Assembly: GCF_900102315.1 (NCBI RefSeq)
Contig: NZ_FNBL01000016.1
Location: 1 to 64,000 of the forward strand
Length of the DNA stretch: 64,000 nt
Reading direction: 5' to 3'
DNA from: Celeribacter baekdonensis
Lineage (GTDB): Bacteria; Pseudomonadota; Alphaproteobacteria; Rhodobacterales; Rhodobacteraceae
The notes under the pieces are model-generated. The model saw only the letters and a list, made by a program, of their open reading frames with translations, did not search any database and was not told where the DNA came from. The translations under genes and the position numbers were made by a program. Shown here piece after piece: positions 1 through 7,939 of this stretch. The number at the start of each line of letters is the position of its first letter. Position 1 is the first letter of the stretch.

Positions 1-108
1 AGTCTCACATACCTTGAATCGGTTTCAGAAATGCGACACAGGCAAGCTATTGAAAACACATGGAACGCAGTCTCAAGAATTCCGGCAGACCGACAGATTT
101 TCTGGAAA

Positions 109-1224
109 ATGCCCACAGAGGACGAAAGGTCGACGTCATCAAACTCTGGTGCGTTTAGTATCGCTCAGAACGGCGACAGCGATCAAGAGAAAAGCGACAG
201 CATCGCGCTGCCCTCCCATGTCGCGGGGTCCGGCAGCCTTGATCGCCTGGTCGACACCGCCCGCGACTATGCCCGCGCTGCAGCGTCCGACAACACGTTG
301 ACAGCCTACGCGAAGGATTGGGCGCATTTCACGCGCTGGTGCCGGATGAAAGGCATCGAGCCTCTACCGCCGTCTCCCGAGATGATCGGGCTTTACCTCG
401 CGGATCTGGCCGCTGGGTCAGGCCCCTCCCCTTCGCAGTCGGCGTCCCGACCCCTATCAGTCAGCACCATCGACCGCCGCCTCTCAGGCCTTGCGTGGAA
501 CTATGCGCAACGCGGCTTCACCCTCGAGCGCAAGAACCGTCACATCGCGACAGTGCTGGCCGGGATCAAGCGCAAGCACGCGCGTCCACCGGTGCAGAAG
601 GAAGCGATCCTGGCCGAGGACATTCTCGCCATGATCGCCACCCTGCCCTACGACCTGCGCGGGCTGCGGGATCGGGCGATTCTACTCATCGGCTATGCTG
701 GCGGGCTGCGCCGGTCCGAGATCGTCAGCCTCGACGTTCACAAGGACGACACGCCGGACTCGGGCGGCTGGATCGAGACCTTCGACAAAGGCGCCCTGCT
801 CACCCTCAATGCCAAGACTGGCTGGCGTGAGGTCGAGATTGGCCGCGGGTCAACAGATCAGACCTGCCCCGTACATGCACTGGAACAATGGCTGCACTTT
901 GCGAAGATCGACTTCGGTCCAGTCTTTGTCGGCACCTCGCGCGATGGCAAACGGGCATCCGAAACGCGGCTGAACGACAAGCATGTGGCCCGGCTGATCA
1001 AACGCACCGTCCTAGATGCCGGCATCCGTTCCGAGCTGCCAGAAAAGGAACGCCAGGCGCTATTCTCCGGGCACAGTCTGCGCGCAGGCCTCGCCAGTTC
1101 GGCTGAAGTCGACGAGCGCTACGTCCAGAAGCATCTGGGGCACGCCTCGGCCGAGATGACTCGTCGCTACCAGCGCCACCGTGATCGGTTCCGAGTGAAC
1201 CTGACCAAGGCCGCCGGTCTCTGA
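109..1224 (+). CDS. Tyrosine recombinase (phage-integrase family)
   Basis: Site-specific DNA strand exchange enzyme. From the ATG at 109 the protein has 371 residues, with an N-terminal SAM-like core-binding region followed by the catalytic domain. Visible catalytic signatures are the first Arg in GLRRSEI (about residue 201), the HSLR motif with His and Arg near 322 and 325, the LGHAS His near 345 and the nucleophile Tyr in RRYQRH near 354. An in-frame ATG at 31 would add 26 residues, but these look unconserved. It is convergent with repC, so a plasmid role such as dimer resolution or integration is plausible. That role is inferred from position only. Confidence 0.9.
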   Translation: MPTEDERSTSSNSGAFSIAQNGDSDQEKSDSIALPSHVAGSGSLDRLVDTARDYARAAASDNTLTAYAKDWAHFTRWCRMKGIEPLPPSPEMIGLYLADLAAGSGPSPSQSASRPLSVSTIDRRLSGLAWNYAQRGFTLERKNRHIATVLAGIKRKHARPPVQKEAILAEDILAMIATLPYDLRGLRDRAILLIGYAGGLRRSEIVSLDVHKDDTPDSGGWIETFDKGALLTLNAKTGWREVEIGRGSTDQTCPVHALEQWLHFAKIDFGPVFVGTSRDGKRASETRLNDKHVARLIKRTVLDAGIRSELPEKERQALFSGHSLRAGLASSAEVDERYVQKHLGHASAEMTRRYQRHRDRFRVNLTKAAGL

Positions 1225-1236
1225 TCGCGAGCGCCG

Positions 1237-2493
1237 TCACGCCGCTTGCCCACTGAGCCTGCCATAGAAGCTGCGCTCGAGGTGCAGCTCCCCTGCCCCG
1301 GCTTTTTCGACCATACCCCGCAGATAGCCGCCCGGTGAAGAAACCTCGCCCGCGCAATGCTTCTCGAAAACAAGCGCCAGCGCCGCTGTCGCCACCTGTT
1401 TGCCGAGCCGTTCCTGCGCTACGTTCCAGGCATGCTCGGACACTCCGATCATCGGCCTGAGCTGCCCGGCAACCCGATGCAGATCGCCCCAGTCCTTCAG
1501 GAATCCGCCCATATTGCGCGCCCAGGACGCAAATTCAGGACAGGCCTGCATCACAGTGGGCAGATCCAGCGCCGCACGCTTCTTGCGCACCTCGGCAACC
1601 CACTCTTCCAGCTGAGCATTGGGCACCACGGCCGCGACTTCCTCATGTTCTGAGGAATTACTAGTTACAGGATTAAGTTGGTTTGTAATTAGTATATGAG
1701 GGTCAGAAATGACCTCCCTGGGGTTCGTTTTTTGAGGCTTCTTGAGAACTTGCTCCTTGGTTTCCGACGTGTTTTCTACAGGTTGGGCGGCCTCGGTTGC
1801 CTTGAGATAGGCAGCCTCGACACGCTCCTGAAGCTCTTTGAACCACGTCAAGAGCCGAGCAAGCTGCTCAGAAGCTTCATGGCGGCGCGGCAGCCGGTCC
1901 AGAAGCTCCTTGAAAAGGCTTGTGAACTGCGTCCAGGGCCCACGCAGCGCGCTGCTGACGGCCGCGTCGATCCGCGCGCGGATCATCCGGCGTGCCACCG
2001 TGATCTGACGCTTCAGGCGCTGGCAGAGCTCGCGTTCGGCCTGCAACTCGGCATGGAGCTCCTCGAACTCCTCGACGCGTGCCGACAGCGGCGACAGATC
2101 GAAGCCGTAGGCCTCGATGATGCGTCCATCGGCGTCCCTGCGGCCCCAACGCTTGCCGTTGGGGCTGTCCTGGAAGGAGATCACGCCGATCTCTGCCAGG
2201 CGTCGGGCATGGCGTTTCAGCGCAGAAAGCGAGAAACCCGTCTGTTCCATCAAGTAGGCGTTCGACGCCCAAACGATCGGGCGTTGCCCCTCCTCCCAGT
2301 CCTGGGCCTGGGTGAAGGCCCCGAGCGTGTCGAGGAGCATCATGTCTCCGGCCTTGAGGCCAATATATGCACCGACCCGCTTCACGGCGACGAACGCCCG
2401 CGTTTTGGGTACAGCTACTCGTTCACCGGCTTGGGCAAGCTGCTCTGCAATGCCAAGACCCGGTGTCGGCTTGCGCCAACCTGTATGTTTCAT
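1237..2493 (-). CDS. repC: Plasmid replication initiator RepC
   Basis: Replication initiator of a repABC replicon, 418 aa, close to the usual RepC length. The N-terminal half has the RepC winged-helix region (LSALKRHARRLAEIGVISF), a coiled-coil or charged linker follows, and the C-terminal segment ends in a typical RepC motif with PGGYLRGM. In known repABC plasmids RepC is the only Rep protein needed for replication and the origin lies inside repC. That is family knowledge and was not seen directly here. A strong ribosome-binding site (GGAGGTGA, 9 nt before ATG) can be hidden in a hairpin. It is the last gene of repA-repB-repC. Confidence 0.95.
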   Translation of the reverse strand: MKHTGWRKPTPGLGIAEQLAQAGERVAVPKTRAFVAVKRVGAYIGLKAGDMMLLDTLGAFTQAQDWEEGQRPIVWASNAYLMEQTGFSLSALKRHARRLAEIGVISFQDSPNGKRWGRRDADGRIIEAYGFDLSPLSARVEEFEELHAELQAERELCQRLKRQITVARRMIRARIDAAVSSALRGPWTQFTSLFKELLDRLPRRHEASEQLARLLTWFKELQERVEAAYLKATEAAQPVENTSETKEQVLKKPQKTNPREVISDPHILITNQLNPVTSNSSEHEEVAAVVPNAQLEEWVAEVRKKRAALDLPTVMQACPEFASWARNMGGFLKDWGDLHRVAGQLRPMIGVSEHAWNVAQERLGKQVATAALALVFEKHCAGEVSSPGGYLRGMVEKAGAGELHLERSFYGRLSGQAA

Positions 2494-2505
2494 GCCTGTT
2501 TCTCA

Positions 2506-2523
2506 CCTCCAGTTATGTGGAGG
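2506..2523 (-). promoter_or_regulatory. Hairpin sequestering the repC ribosome-binding site
   Basis: On the transcript strand, CCTCC (2519-2523) can pair with the GGAGG of the repC ribosome-binding site (2506-2510) across an 8-nt loop. In studied repABC plasmids, antisense-RNA binding upstream favours a structure that hides the repC start region. This element fits that model. Confidence 0.65.
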
Positions 2524-2557
2524 CAAAAGAAAGCCGTTCGCCAAAGTGGCGTTCTTG

Positions 2558-2586
2558 TTGACAGTGATTCGCGGGAGAGATATCCT
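2558..2586 (+). promoter_or_regulatory. Promoter of the repABC antisense RNA
   Basis: TTGACA at 2558-2563 and TATCCT at 2581-2586 are separated by exactly 17 bp, on the strand opposite repABC and inside the repB-repC gap. This is where repABC counter-transcribed RNA promoters are known to lie. Confidence 0.75.
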
Positions 2587-2592
2587 CTAAGC

Positions 2593-2646
2593 GACCAAAC
2601 TTTTCAGATTAGCTCTCAGGCCACGCTGCTTGGGGGCTTTTCTTTT
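2593..2646 (+). ncRNA. Counter-transcribed RNA (incompatibility RNA) between repB and repC
   Basis: Predicted short RNA of about 50 nt starting some 7 nt after the TATCCT box. It ends in a stem with some G-U pairs (2611-2619 with 2630-2638), followed by a T-rich run at 2637-2646. Size, position and antisense direction match the repABC ctRNA (RepE/incA type), which lowers repC expression and sets copy number and incompatibility. The start is inferred from promoter spacing. Confidence 0.7.
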
Positions 2647-2653
2647 GCCTAGA

Positions 2654-3649
2654 TCATTGTTCTGACTGCTCCTCTTTCGTCGCGAGGAATTCGCTGTACA
2701 GCTGATCAAGCCGACCCGAGAGAAAGTCCCCGAACTCGGTTGAATCTTGTGCCGTAAGCGAAATGCTGAATGCCTTTCCGGAACGACCGACGACTCCCTT
2801 GATGCGGCCTTTGCCGGCAGTCCAGGTTCGTTTCTTGGGCATGGCACGCGTTTTTCGGCGCTTCGGCGCCCTGCCCGCTTCTGCCAGCTTGCTGTGCAGG
2901 AACTCAAAGCGAGCATCACTGTCGAGGTTCTGAAACCCGTCGAACTCCAAAGCTTCCTTGAGGATCTTGTCATTCGATGGTTCCGAAGCCAACTTCTTGA
3001 AGTCTTCCCAGCGATCACGCCCAATCTGCTTGGCTGGCCCGATCTGTTCGATGACGTGCCGAGGGACGTTCTGCGCCACTGACAGCATCCGTGAAAGCAA
3101 CGTCCCATCGATGGTAAGGGCGGACTGGATCACGTCCTTTGCTTGCCCCATATCCAAGAGGCTCTTCGCAAATAGGGCCTTCTCAATAAAAGAGAGATCT
3201 GCGCGCGCAGTGTTTTCCTGCCCTTGAGCAAGAATGTGAGCCACATCGTCCATTGGTTTTACAACTGCGCGAACCTTACGGCCTAGCGCCGAAGCAACTC
3301 GCACACGGCGATGCCCGAAGACGATCATATAGCGGCCATCCGCTTCCGGATGCGGTCTAAGCAATACCGGCGTGTCCTGGCGACCTGCAGCGATCGATGC
3401 TTTCAGTTCGTCGAAAGCAACATCGTCATCACTAAGCCGATCCGAAACGAATGACACATCGATCAATTGCGGATCGATCTCGACAATGGTTTCGCCTTCA
3501 AGGAGACGCTTCGAGTTCTCCGCAAGGCTATCAATCGAAACCTTCATCGATTTCGAAGCACCGCGCATTGCGTATCCAGAGCGACCGGAATCCTTGGGCT
3601 GCTCCGGCGAGCCGGCCATAACGCTCTTTAGGAGGTCTTTGCGAGCCAT
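2654..3649 (-). CDS. repB: Plasmid partitioning protein RepB (ParB family)
   Basis: Centromere-binding partition protein of the repABC module, 331 aa. The ParB/Sulfiredoxin-like domain is visible (DTPVLLRPHPE, then the FGHRRVRVASALG arginine patch), followed by the helix-turn-helix region (SFIEKALFAKSLLDMG and LLSRMLSVAQNVP). The frame opens with TTG at 3652, but the adjacent ATG at 3649 is better placed after GGGAGA. It lies about 100 bp downstream of repA. The repA-repB gap holds two copies of a partition-site-like repeat. Confidence 0.95.
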   Translation of the reverse strand: MARKDLLKSVMAGSPEQPKDSGRSGYAMRGASKSMKVSIDSLAENSKRLLEGETIVEIDPQLIDVSFVSDRLSDDDVAFDELKASIAAGRQDTPVLLRPHPEADGRYMIVFGHRRVRVASALGRKVRAVVKPMDDVAHILAQGQENTARADLSFIEKALFAKSLLDMGQAKDVIQSALTIDGTLLSRMLSVAQNVPRHVIEQIGPAKQIGRDRWEDFKKLASEPSNDKILKEALEFDGFQNLDSDARFEFLHSKLAEAGRAPKRRKTRAMPKKRTWTAGKGRIKGVVGRSGKAFSISLTAQDSTEFGDFLSGRLDQLYSEFLATKEEQSEQ

Positions 3650-3706
3650 CAAGCCATCTCCCTTTCGCCCGAATCCAACCGACGCGCAGCGCGCATTTCG
3701 ACAGTT

Positions 3707-3747
3707 GCACGGCTGTCAAAACTGGCTCTCTGCACGGCTGTCAAAAC
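3707..3747. repeat. Two direct copies of a parS-like repeat between repA and repB
   Basis: GCACGGCTGTCAAAAC occurs at 3707-3722 and again at 3732-3747, with centres 25 bp apart. The first copy also forms an imperfect inverted repeat with TTTCGACAG just to its left (3696-3704). A third copy lies upstream of repA at 5235. Repeats at these positions are usual for repABC centromere sites bound by RepB. Binding is inferred. Confidence 0.6.
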
Positions 3748-3752
3748 CTTAG

Positions 3753-4964
3753 TCATTCACGCCCCCAAGCCTTGTGGATCAGTTCGGCGATTTCGTCGTT
3801 CACGTCATTCAAAGATGTCACTGCGCGGTCGTAAGTAGTCCGCACGAACTGAGACCGTTCAACTTCGTAAAGCGTCTGCTTGGTGATCCCGGCGTCGGAG
3901 ATCGCCGTAGACTTCAGCACAGGAGCCGACAGCATCTGATTTGGGAACATCGCCTGGAGGAACCCAACCATCTGCTTTTGGGGACCGTCCGTTGGTTCAA
4001 ATCGCGTTACGAGGTATCGGAACCACTTCAGGCGCATGTTCGCTCCAGCGTCACGGATCGTCTTCATGATCCCGCCCAGCATCAGGAGAAACTGGCTCAT
4101 CGACATGACGTCCAGCATCTGAGGATGGACCGTCACAATGACTGAGGAAGAAGCCGTGAGAGCAGTGAGCGTGAGGTAGCCCAGCTGAGGAGGGCAATCG
4201 ATCACAACCACGTCATAACGGTCATCAACCTCGCTAAGCGCCTTCGATATACGAGTGAAGAAGGTGCGGCCCTCATGGGGATCGCTGCTCGTCAAAGCAA
4301 CCGGGGTATCGTATTCGTATTCTTGAAGCTCGAGACTTGCCGGAACGATATCTAGGTTGGGAAAGTTTGTTGGCCGGATCACCTCTGAGATCGGCTTGCG
4401 CTCGTCATCATACCGAAGTGTTTCGTAGAGCGAAGGCACGTCGTCGAGTTCAGGCTGAATGCCATGCAAAGCTGTGAGCGAGGCTTGAGGGTCCAAGTCG
4501 ATCGCAAGAACTCGATGCCCCTTCAGCGCCAAGTGCTGCGCGAGGTGGGCGGCGGTAGTGGTCTTTCCGGAACCCCCTTTGAAGTTCACGACAGACACGA
4601 CGTGCAGTTCTTCGCCAGGCTGCCGATAGGGGACATAACGGCGTTTACCGGGGCGGCCATGCTTGTCGAGATAAGCTCTCAGTTCGAGCATTTGTTCAGC
4701 TGAATAGCTACGTCTCCCCGACGACGAAGTTTCCGGATCGGGGCCCTTACCTTCGAGGTGGAGCTTCTTGATTGTCGACTGCGTGACACCGAGGTAGTAG
4801 GCGACCTCTGCTAGGGAAAACTGACGTAGACCTTTTTGAGCGTCCGGAGGATACTGTTCTTGCCGCAACATGTTGAGGCGATCAGATATCAGCTCCCCCT
4901 GCTGGAGGATGATCTCGTCGAAGGGTTGATCCTTCGTATCAGCCTCAAAAGACCTTTCTCGCAT
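3753..4964 (-). CDS. repA: Plasmid partitioning protein RepA (ParA-type ATPase)
   Basis: Partition ATPase and likely autorepressor of the repABC operon, 403 aa, the usual RepA length. An N-terminal MerR/HTH-like segment (LAEVAYYLGVTQSTIKKLH) precedes the deviant Walker A box (NFKGGSGKTTTAAHLA), the ALDLDPQASL-type switch I region and Walker B (YDVVVIDCPPQLG). This layout is diagnostic for RepA/ParA of this family. It is the first gene of the operon, and one parS-like copy lies about 270 bp upstream. Confidence 0.95.
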   Translation of the reverse strand: MRERSFEADTKDQPFDEIILQQGELISDRLNMLRQEQYPPDAQKGLRQFSLAEVAYYLGVTQSTIKKLHLEGKGPDPETSSSGRRSYSAEQMLELRAYLDKHGRPGKRRYVPYRQPGEELHVVSVVNFKGGSGKTTTAAHLAQHLALKGHRVLAIDLDPQASLTALHGIQPELDDVPSLYETLRYDDERKPISEVIRPTNFPNLDIVPASLELQEYEYDTPVALTSSDPHEGRTFFTRISKALSEVDDRYDVVVIDCPPQLGYLTLTALTASSSVIVTVHPQMLDVMSMSQFLLMLGGIMKTIRDAGANMRLKWFRYLVTRFEPTDGPQKQMVGFLQAMFPNQMLSAPVLKSTAISDAGITKQTLYEVERSQFVRTTYDRAVTSLNDVNDEIAELIHKAWGRE

Positions 4965-5423
4965 CTGCCCGCCCTCTAAATATCGCTTTTTCAGCGAATT
5001 CGCTCTTTAAAGTGTCATCTACACGGAAAATCGAGTCTTAACAACGTTTATTGCTCGGCTGTTCGGCCTCACCTCAGTCGCCAGCGAGTCTAGAGGCCAC
5101 AACAAACCATGGCGACAACCCTAGATCGCAGCCCAACATATAGATTCAACGGGGTTCTTAGCCACGCGAGATGAGACCGTGGTTCCGTGCCAACGTAGTC
5201 ATATCTAACTGTTATATTTGTATTTTTTCGCTCTGCACGGCTGTCAAATGGCTGCCTACCCAGATCGTCAATGCCGGTCCCAGTTACGAAGGCACTCATG
5301 CTCCGCTTTTACTTTGCAAGGTTGAATACCACTCAGATCTAACTTCATTTACTTCGTTTAGTGAGCGGCGCGAAAGCTTTTCAACGCGTAAGTCGACCGT
5401 ATCAGTGGCAAGCGAAAAAATGA
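4965..5423. promoter_or_regulatory. repA upstream region with a third parS-like copy
   Basis: This is the intergenic leader of repABC. CTCTGCACGGCTGTCAAA at 5231-5248 matches the repeat between repA and repB over 18 bp. The rest is AT-richer than the genes and contains no credible ORF. The repA promoter probably lies here, but I could not pick out one clear box pair. Confidence 0.5.
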
Positions 5424-5451
5424 GAATCGGCCGGGTTGCCCCGGCCGATTC
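5424..5451 (-). terminator. Rho-independent terminator after a truncated gene
   Basis: Perfect 12-bp arms (GAATCGGCCGGG and its complement) around a 4-nt loop. On the minus strand a T-rich stretch follows. It sits just after the TGA of the gene fragment at 5458. Confidence 0.8.
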
Positions 5452-5457
5452 TTTTCG

Positions 5458-5622
5458 TCACGCCGCGTCTTTTGGCCCCCAAGGGATGACGGCCTGCAGG
5501 GACAGATCGTCCTGGTTGGCGGCCTTGCCGAGGTTCGCGTTGAAGCCGTGGTCGCGGATGGTCAGCGTGTAGTAGTCGGCGCCGGTCTTTTTGATCCGCG
5601 AGGAATGGCCCGCAGGGTCAGG
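5458..5622 (-). pseudogene. C-terminal remnant of a plasmid DUF736-like protein
   Basis: Read on the minus strand, an open frame without a start ends at 5458-5460 (TGA). It encodes a well-formed C-terminus with SRIKKTGADYYTLTI, NANLGKAANQDD and VIPWGPKDAA. The pattern 'DYxxL..I...NLGxAAxQDD' resembles DUF736-type plasmid proteins, though I am not certain of the family. The N-terminal half is missing, but the intact terminator downstream shows this was a functional gene end. Confidence 0.5.
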
Positions 5623-5911
5623 GGAAAAAGATCGGCGACAACCTTTGTGGACGGGACGACAGCTGCGACCAGCATGTCATGCAACTCAGACAAAGGGAGA
5701 AGTGCGGTGGCCACGAAGGAAGGTGGGTGAACAGCCGAACGAGATGCCGACGGTTGGCGATCTAGTGTGAAACCGACATATTAGCCCAGTGCAGTCGACA
5801 GGCCTTTCCTAAGAAAGTGGCGGTAGGCTACTGTCCGCAAAGCTATCGCGTGGGAGACATACTGTCGATTTTGCGACATTTCAGCTACACCAGCCGCGAG
5901 GAGATCGACCA
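5623..5911. other. Intergenic sequence without recognised genes
   Basis: No coding frame or RNA gene is supported. This probably includes the junction that truncated the neighbouring gene, and the promoter of the zinc-ribbon gene at 5912. Confidence 0.4.
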
Positions 5912-6544
5912 GTGAACGATGAAGTAGAAGAAACTTGCTGTCGATTTTGTGGCTCGCCGATGCAGAAAGGCTATGTTTTCTGTAAGCAGTGCAATCACTT
6001 CAACGACTGGCGGCGGCACTTCTCTATTTCGACGCCAGTATTGGGACTACTTGTGGCGCTGGTATCCGTTTTAGGCATCAACGCAAACAATGTTCTGCAG
6101 GCACTCGACCCCAATCGGGCAAACTTTTTGATCGGCGGTCAGTTGATTGATGCAGATAGATTTCGAATGACCGTTACAAACACAGGTGGTGAACTTGGTT
6201 TCATCGGAGACAGGTTGGCATGCGAGCCGAAGTTGGAAGGCGGAAACTCTCTGTCATTCCGAGCTTCAACGGCGACAGGTGTAGCCGCAGGCGAGCAAGT
6301 CGAGCTAATCTTTGAGCCAAACAGCACCTACTACATCAAATTTCTCATTGCGCTTGAAGATGGAGATTTCCAACCAACACAGCCGGAGGATGGATATGGC
6401 TTCAGATCGATCAGTGAGGACCTCGGAGGGCCGTGGACTTGCAGCATTCACGCGTACGATCGACATGGGCCGGTCTCTGTTTCGCTTAGCGGCAACGAGC
6501 TCGGACTGACAATGCGAAACGGTCGCATTTCAGGAAGTCTATAA
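5912..6544 (+). CDS. Zinc-ribbon membrane-anchored protein, function unknown
   Basis: A 210-aa protein with a GTG start behind GAGGAG. Residues 9-29 carry a CRFCG...CKQC zinc ribbon. One transmembrane segment follows at about 39-57 (STPVLGLLVALVSVLGI), then a C-terminal domain of about 150 residues rich in beta-strand-like sequence, probably outside the cytoplasm. The cytoplasmic zinc ribbon plus single membrane span suggests a sensor or effector anchor. The C-terminal domain was not recognised. It stands alone next to the truncated gene, so it looks like an accessory insertion in the plasmid backbone. Confidence 0.75.
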   Translation: MNDEVEETCCRFCGSPMQKGYVFCKQCNHFNDWRRHFSISTPVLGLLVALVSVLGINANNVLQALDPNRANFLIGGQLIDADRFRMTVTNTGGELGFIGDRLACEPKLEGGNSLSFRASTATGVAAGEQVELIFEPNSTYYIKFLIALEDGDFQPTQPEDGYGFRSISEDLGGPWTCSIHAYDRHGPVSVSLSGNELGLTMRNGRISGSL

Positions 6545-6728
6545 ACTTCATTTGCAAAAACTACGCTTCTGTCAGTGGCGAAAACAACCGTTTGTGCCGC
6601 ATGCAGAAACGTCGAAGCGGCCATTGGCGCATCCACAGCGAAATCTCACTTCGTACTGCATTGCTCCCCTTTCAAGAAAATAGCTCCAATGGCAGCCTCG
6701 TCGAACTAAGCCGAAAACGAACCGGGGC

Positions 6729-7640
6729 CTAAGCCCCGATCCTCTTGATGCGGATCCCGAGCTTGCGGGCCTTGTCGACGATGTTCTCGGTGATCCCGGA
6801 GCCCGGTGTTGCGATCAGGCCCTGCGGCATGGTCTCGAGCATCTTGTCGTTGCGCTTGAAGGGGGCCGCCTTGCCGTGGCTCTTCCAGTCGGGTTTGAAG
6901 ACCACCTGGGTAACACCGCGCGTATCTGCCCAGCGGGCGGCGATCATCTCGGCACCTTTTGGAGTGCCACCATGCATGAGCACCATGTCGGGGTATTTCT
7001 GATGGGTGGCATCGAGGACGGACCAGATCAGATCGTAGGCGTGATAGTCCCCGCCCGAGAACGCGATCCGCGTGCCTTCGGGGCAGTGCACCTCGGTCTC
7101 CTTGCGGCGCTTGGCCGATAGATAGGCCCGGCTGTCCACCACGGCGGAGGTGAGGCCGCGATGAGAGACGCGTGATCCAGTGCGGGGCAGCCAGGGAGAA
7201 CCGGTGGCGGCCGAGAAATGGTCCACGGCCAAATCGCGCATCTGTTCGAAAGCGTCGCGATGGTCCCAGAGTTTGAGCCCGATCATCTGGAGTCGTTCCA
7301 GCTCGACCGAGGCGACCTCGGAGCCGTCCTGGATGGCCAGACTTTCCCGGACCTCGGATTCATTGTCGTCGAGGAGCTTCTGGATATGGGCCAGCCGGCG
7401 ATGGAAGATCGAGGTGAGGGACCAGAGCATCTCTTCGAGATTGTCTTCCAACTGGCTGCCAGTGAGAAGGCCGGTGGTGGTCTCAAAAAGTGTCGCCATG
7501 GCGAGATCAACCTCGTCAGGCTGGGGCAGGGGGCGGTGATCGGTCTCGCCAGGTCCCGGTGTTGCGCCATGAAGTGCGAGGTGGTCGAGGATGGCGGAGG
7601 TTACGCCGGTCTCCTCGGGGATGTCTGTCTGATGGGGCAT
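6729..7640 (-). CDS. DUF2493 (SLOG/YspA-like) domain protein
   Basis: A 303-aa protein. The C-terminal 120 residues carry the DUF2493 Rossmann-like core: TRIAFSGG near the start of the domain, VLMHGGTPKGAE, and a final GSGITENIVDKARKLGI. DUF2493 belongs to the SLOG superfamily, whose members bind nucleotide-derived ligands. The N-terminal region is helical and unassigned. The gene is common on alphaproteobacterial plasmids near toprim and strawberry-notch genes, as here. The exact role is unknown. Confidence 0.85.
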   Translation of the reverse strand: MPHQTDIPEETGVTSAILDHLALHGATPGPGETDHRPLPQPDEVDLAMATLFETTTGLLTGSQLEDNLEEMLWSLTSIFHRRLAHIQKLLDDNESEVRESLAIQDGSEVASVELERLQMIGLKLWDHRDAFEQMRDLAVDHFSAATGSPWLPRTGSRVSHRGLTSAVVDSRAYLSAKRRKETEVHCPEGTRIAFSGGDYHAYDLIWSVLDATHQKYPDMVLMHGGTPKGAEMIAARWADTRGVTQVVFKPDWKSHGKAAPFKRNDKMLETMPQGLIATPGSGITENIVDKARKLGIRIKRIGA

Positions 7641-7939
7641 TGTCTGGTTCCTCTGTTTGATCTGACCCGATTTGGATGGGGCGATAACAGGACCGGCGGC
7701 GACCGGGCCGCATCCGTCAGGATCGAAGCGCAGCGGAGAATGCGCCGCGGGCCGGAAAATTGTTCCCGCGAGGAATGAGCCGAAGGCTCAGGGGGATTTT
7801 TTGGTGCGGGGCGCATTGCTGCCCGGGCGAGGAGCACTCTGCTCCGACCCGCCGGTCCATCGCTCCCCTTATCCAAACGGGATCAGATCGAGCCCGCGGA
7901 ACCTTTGCCCCTTCAGTTATCACGAGAGGAGGCTGGCGC
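7641..7939. other. Intergenic region with hairpins
   Basis: This 299-bp gap separates the toprim gene (stop at 7940) from the DUF2493 gene (start at 7640). Two small hairpins are visible: GAGCC-GAA-GGCTC followed by a T-run, and GGAGCACTCTGCTCC. They may act as terminator elements. No coding frame is supported. Confidence 0.4.
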
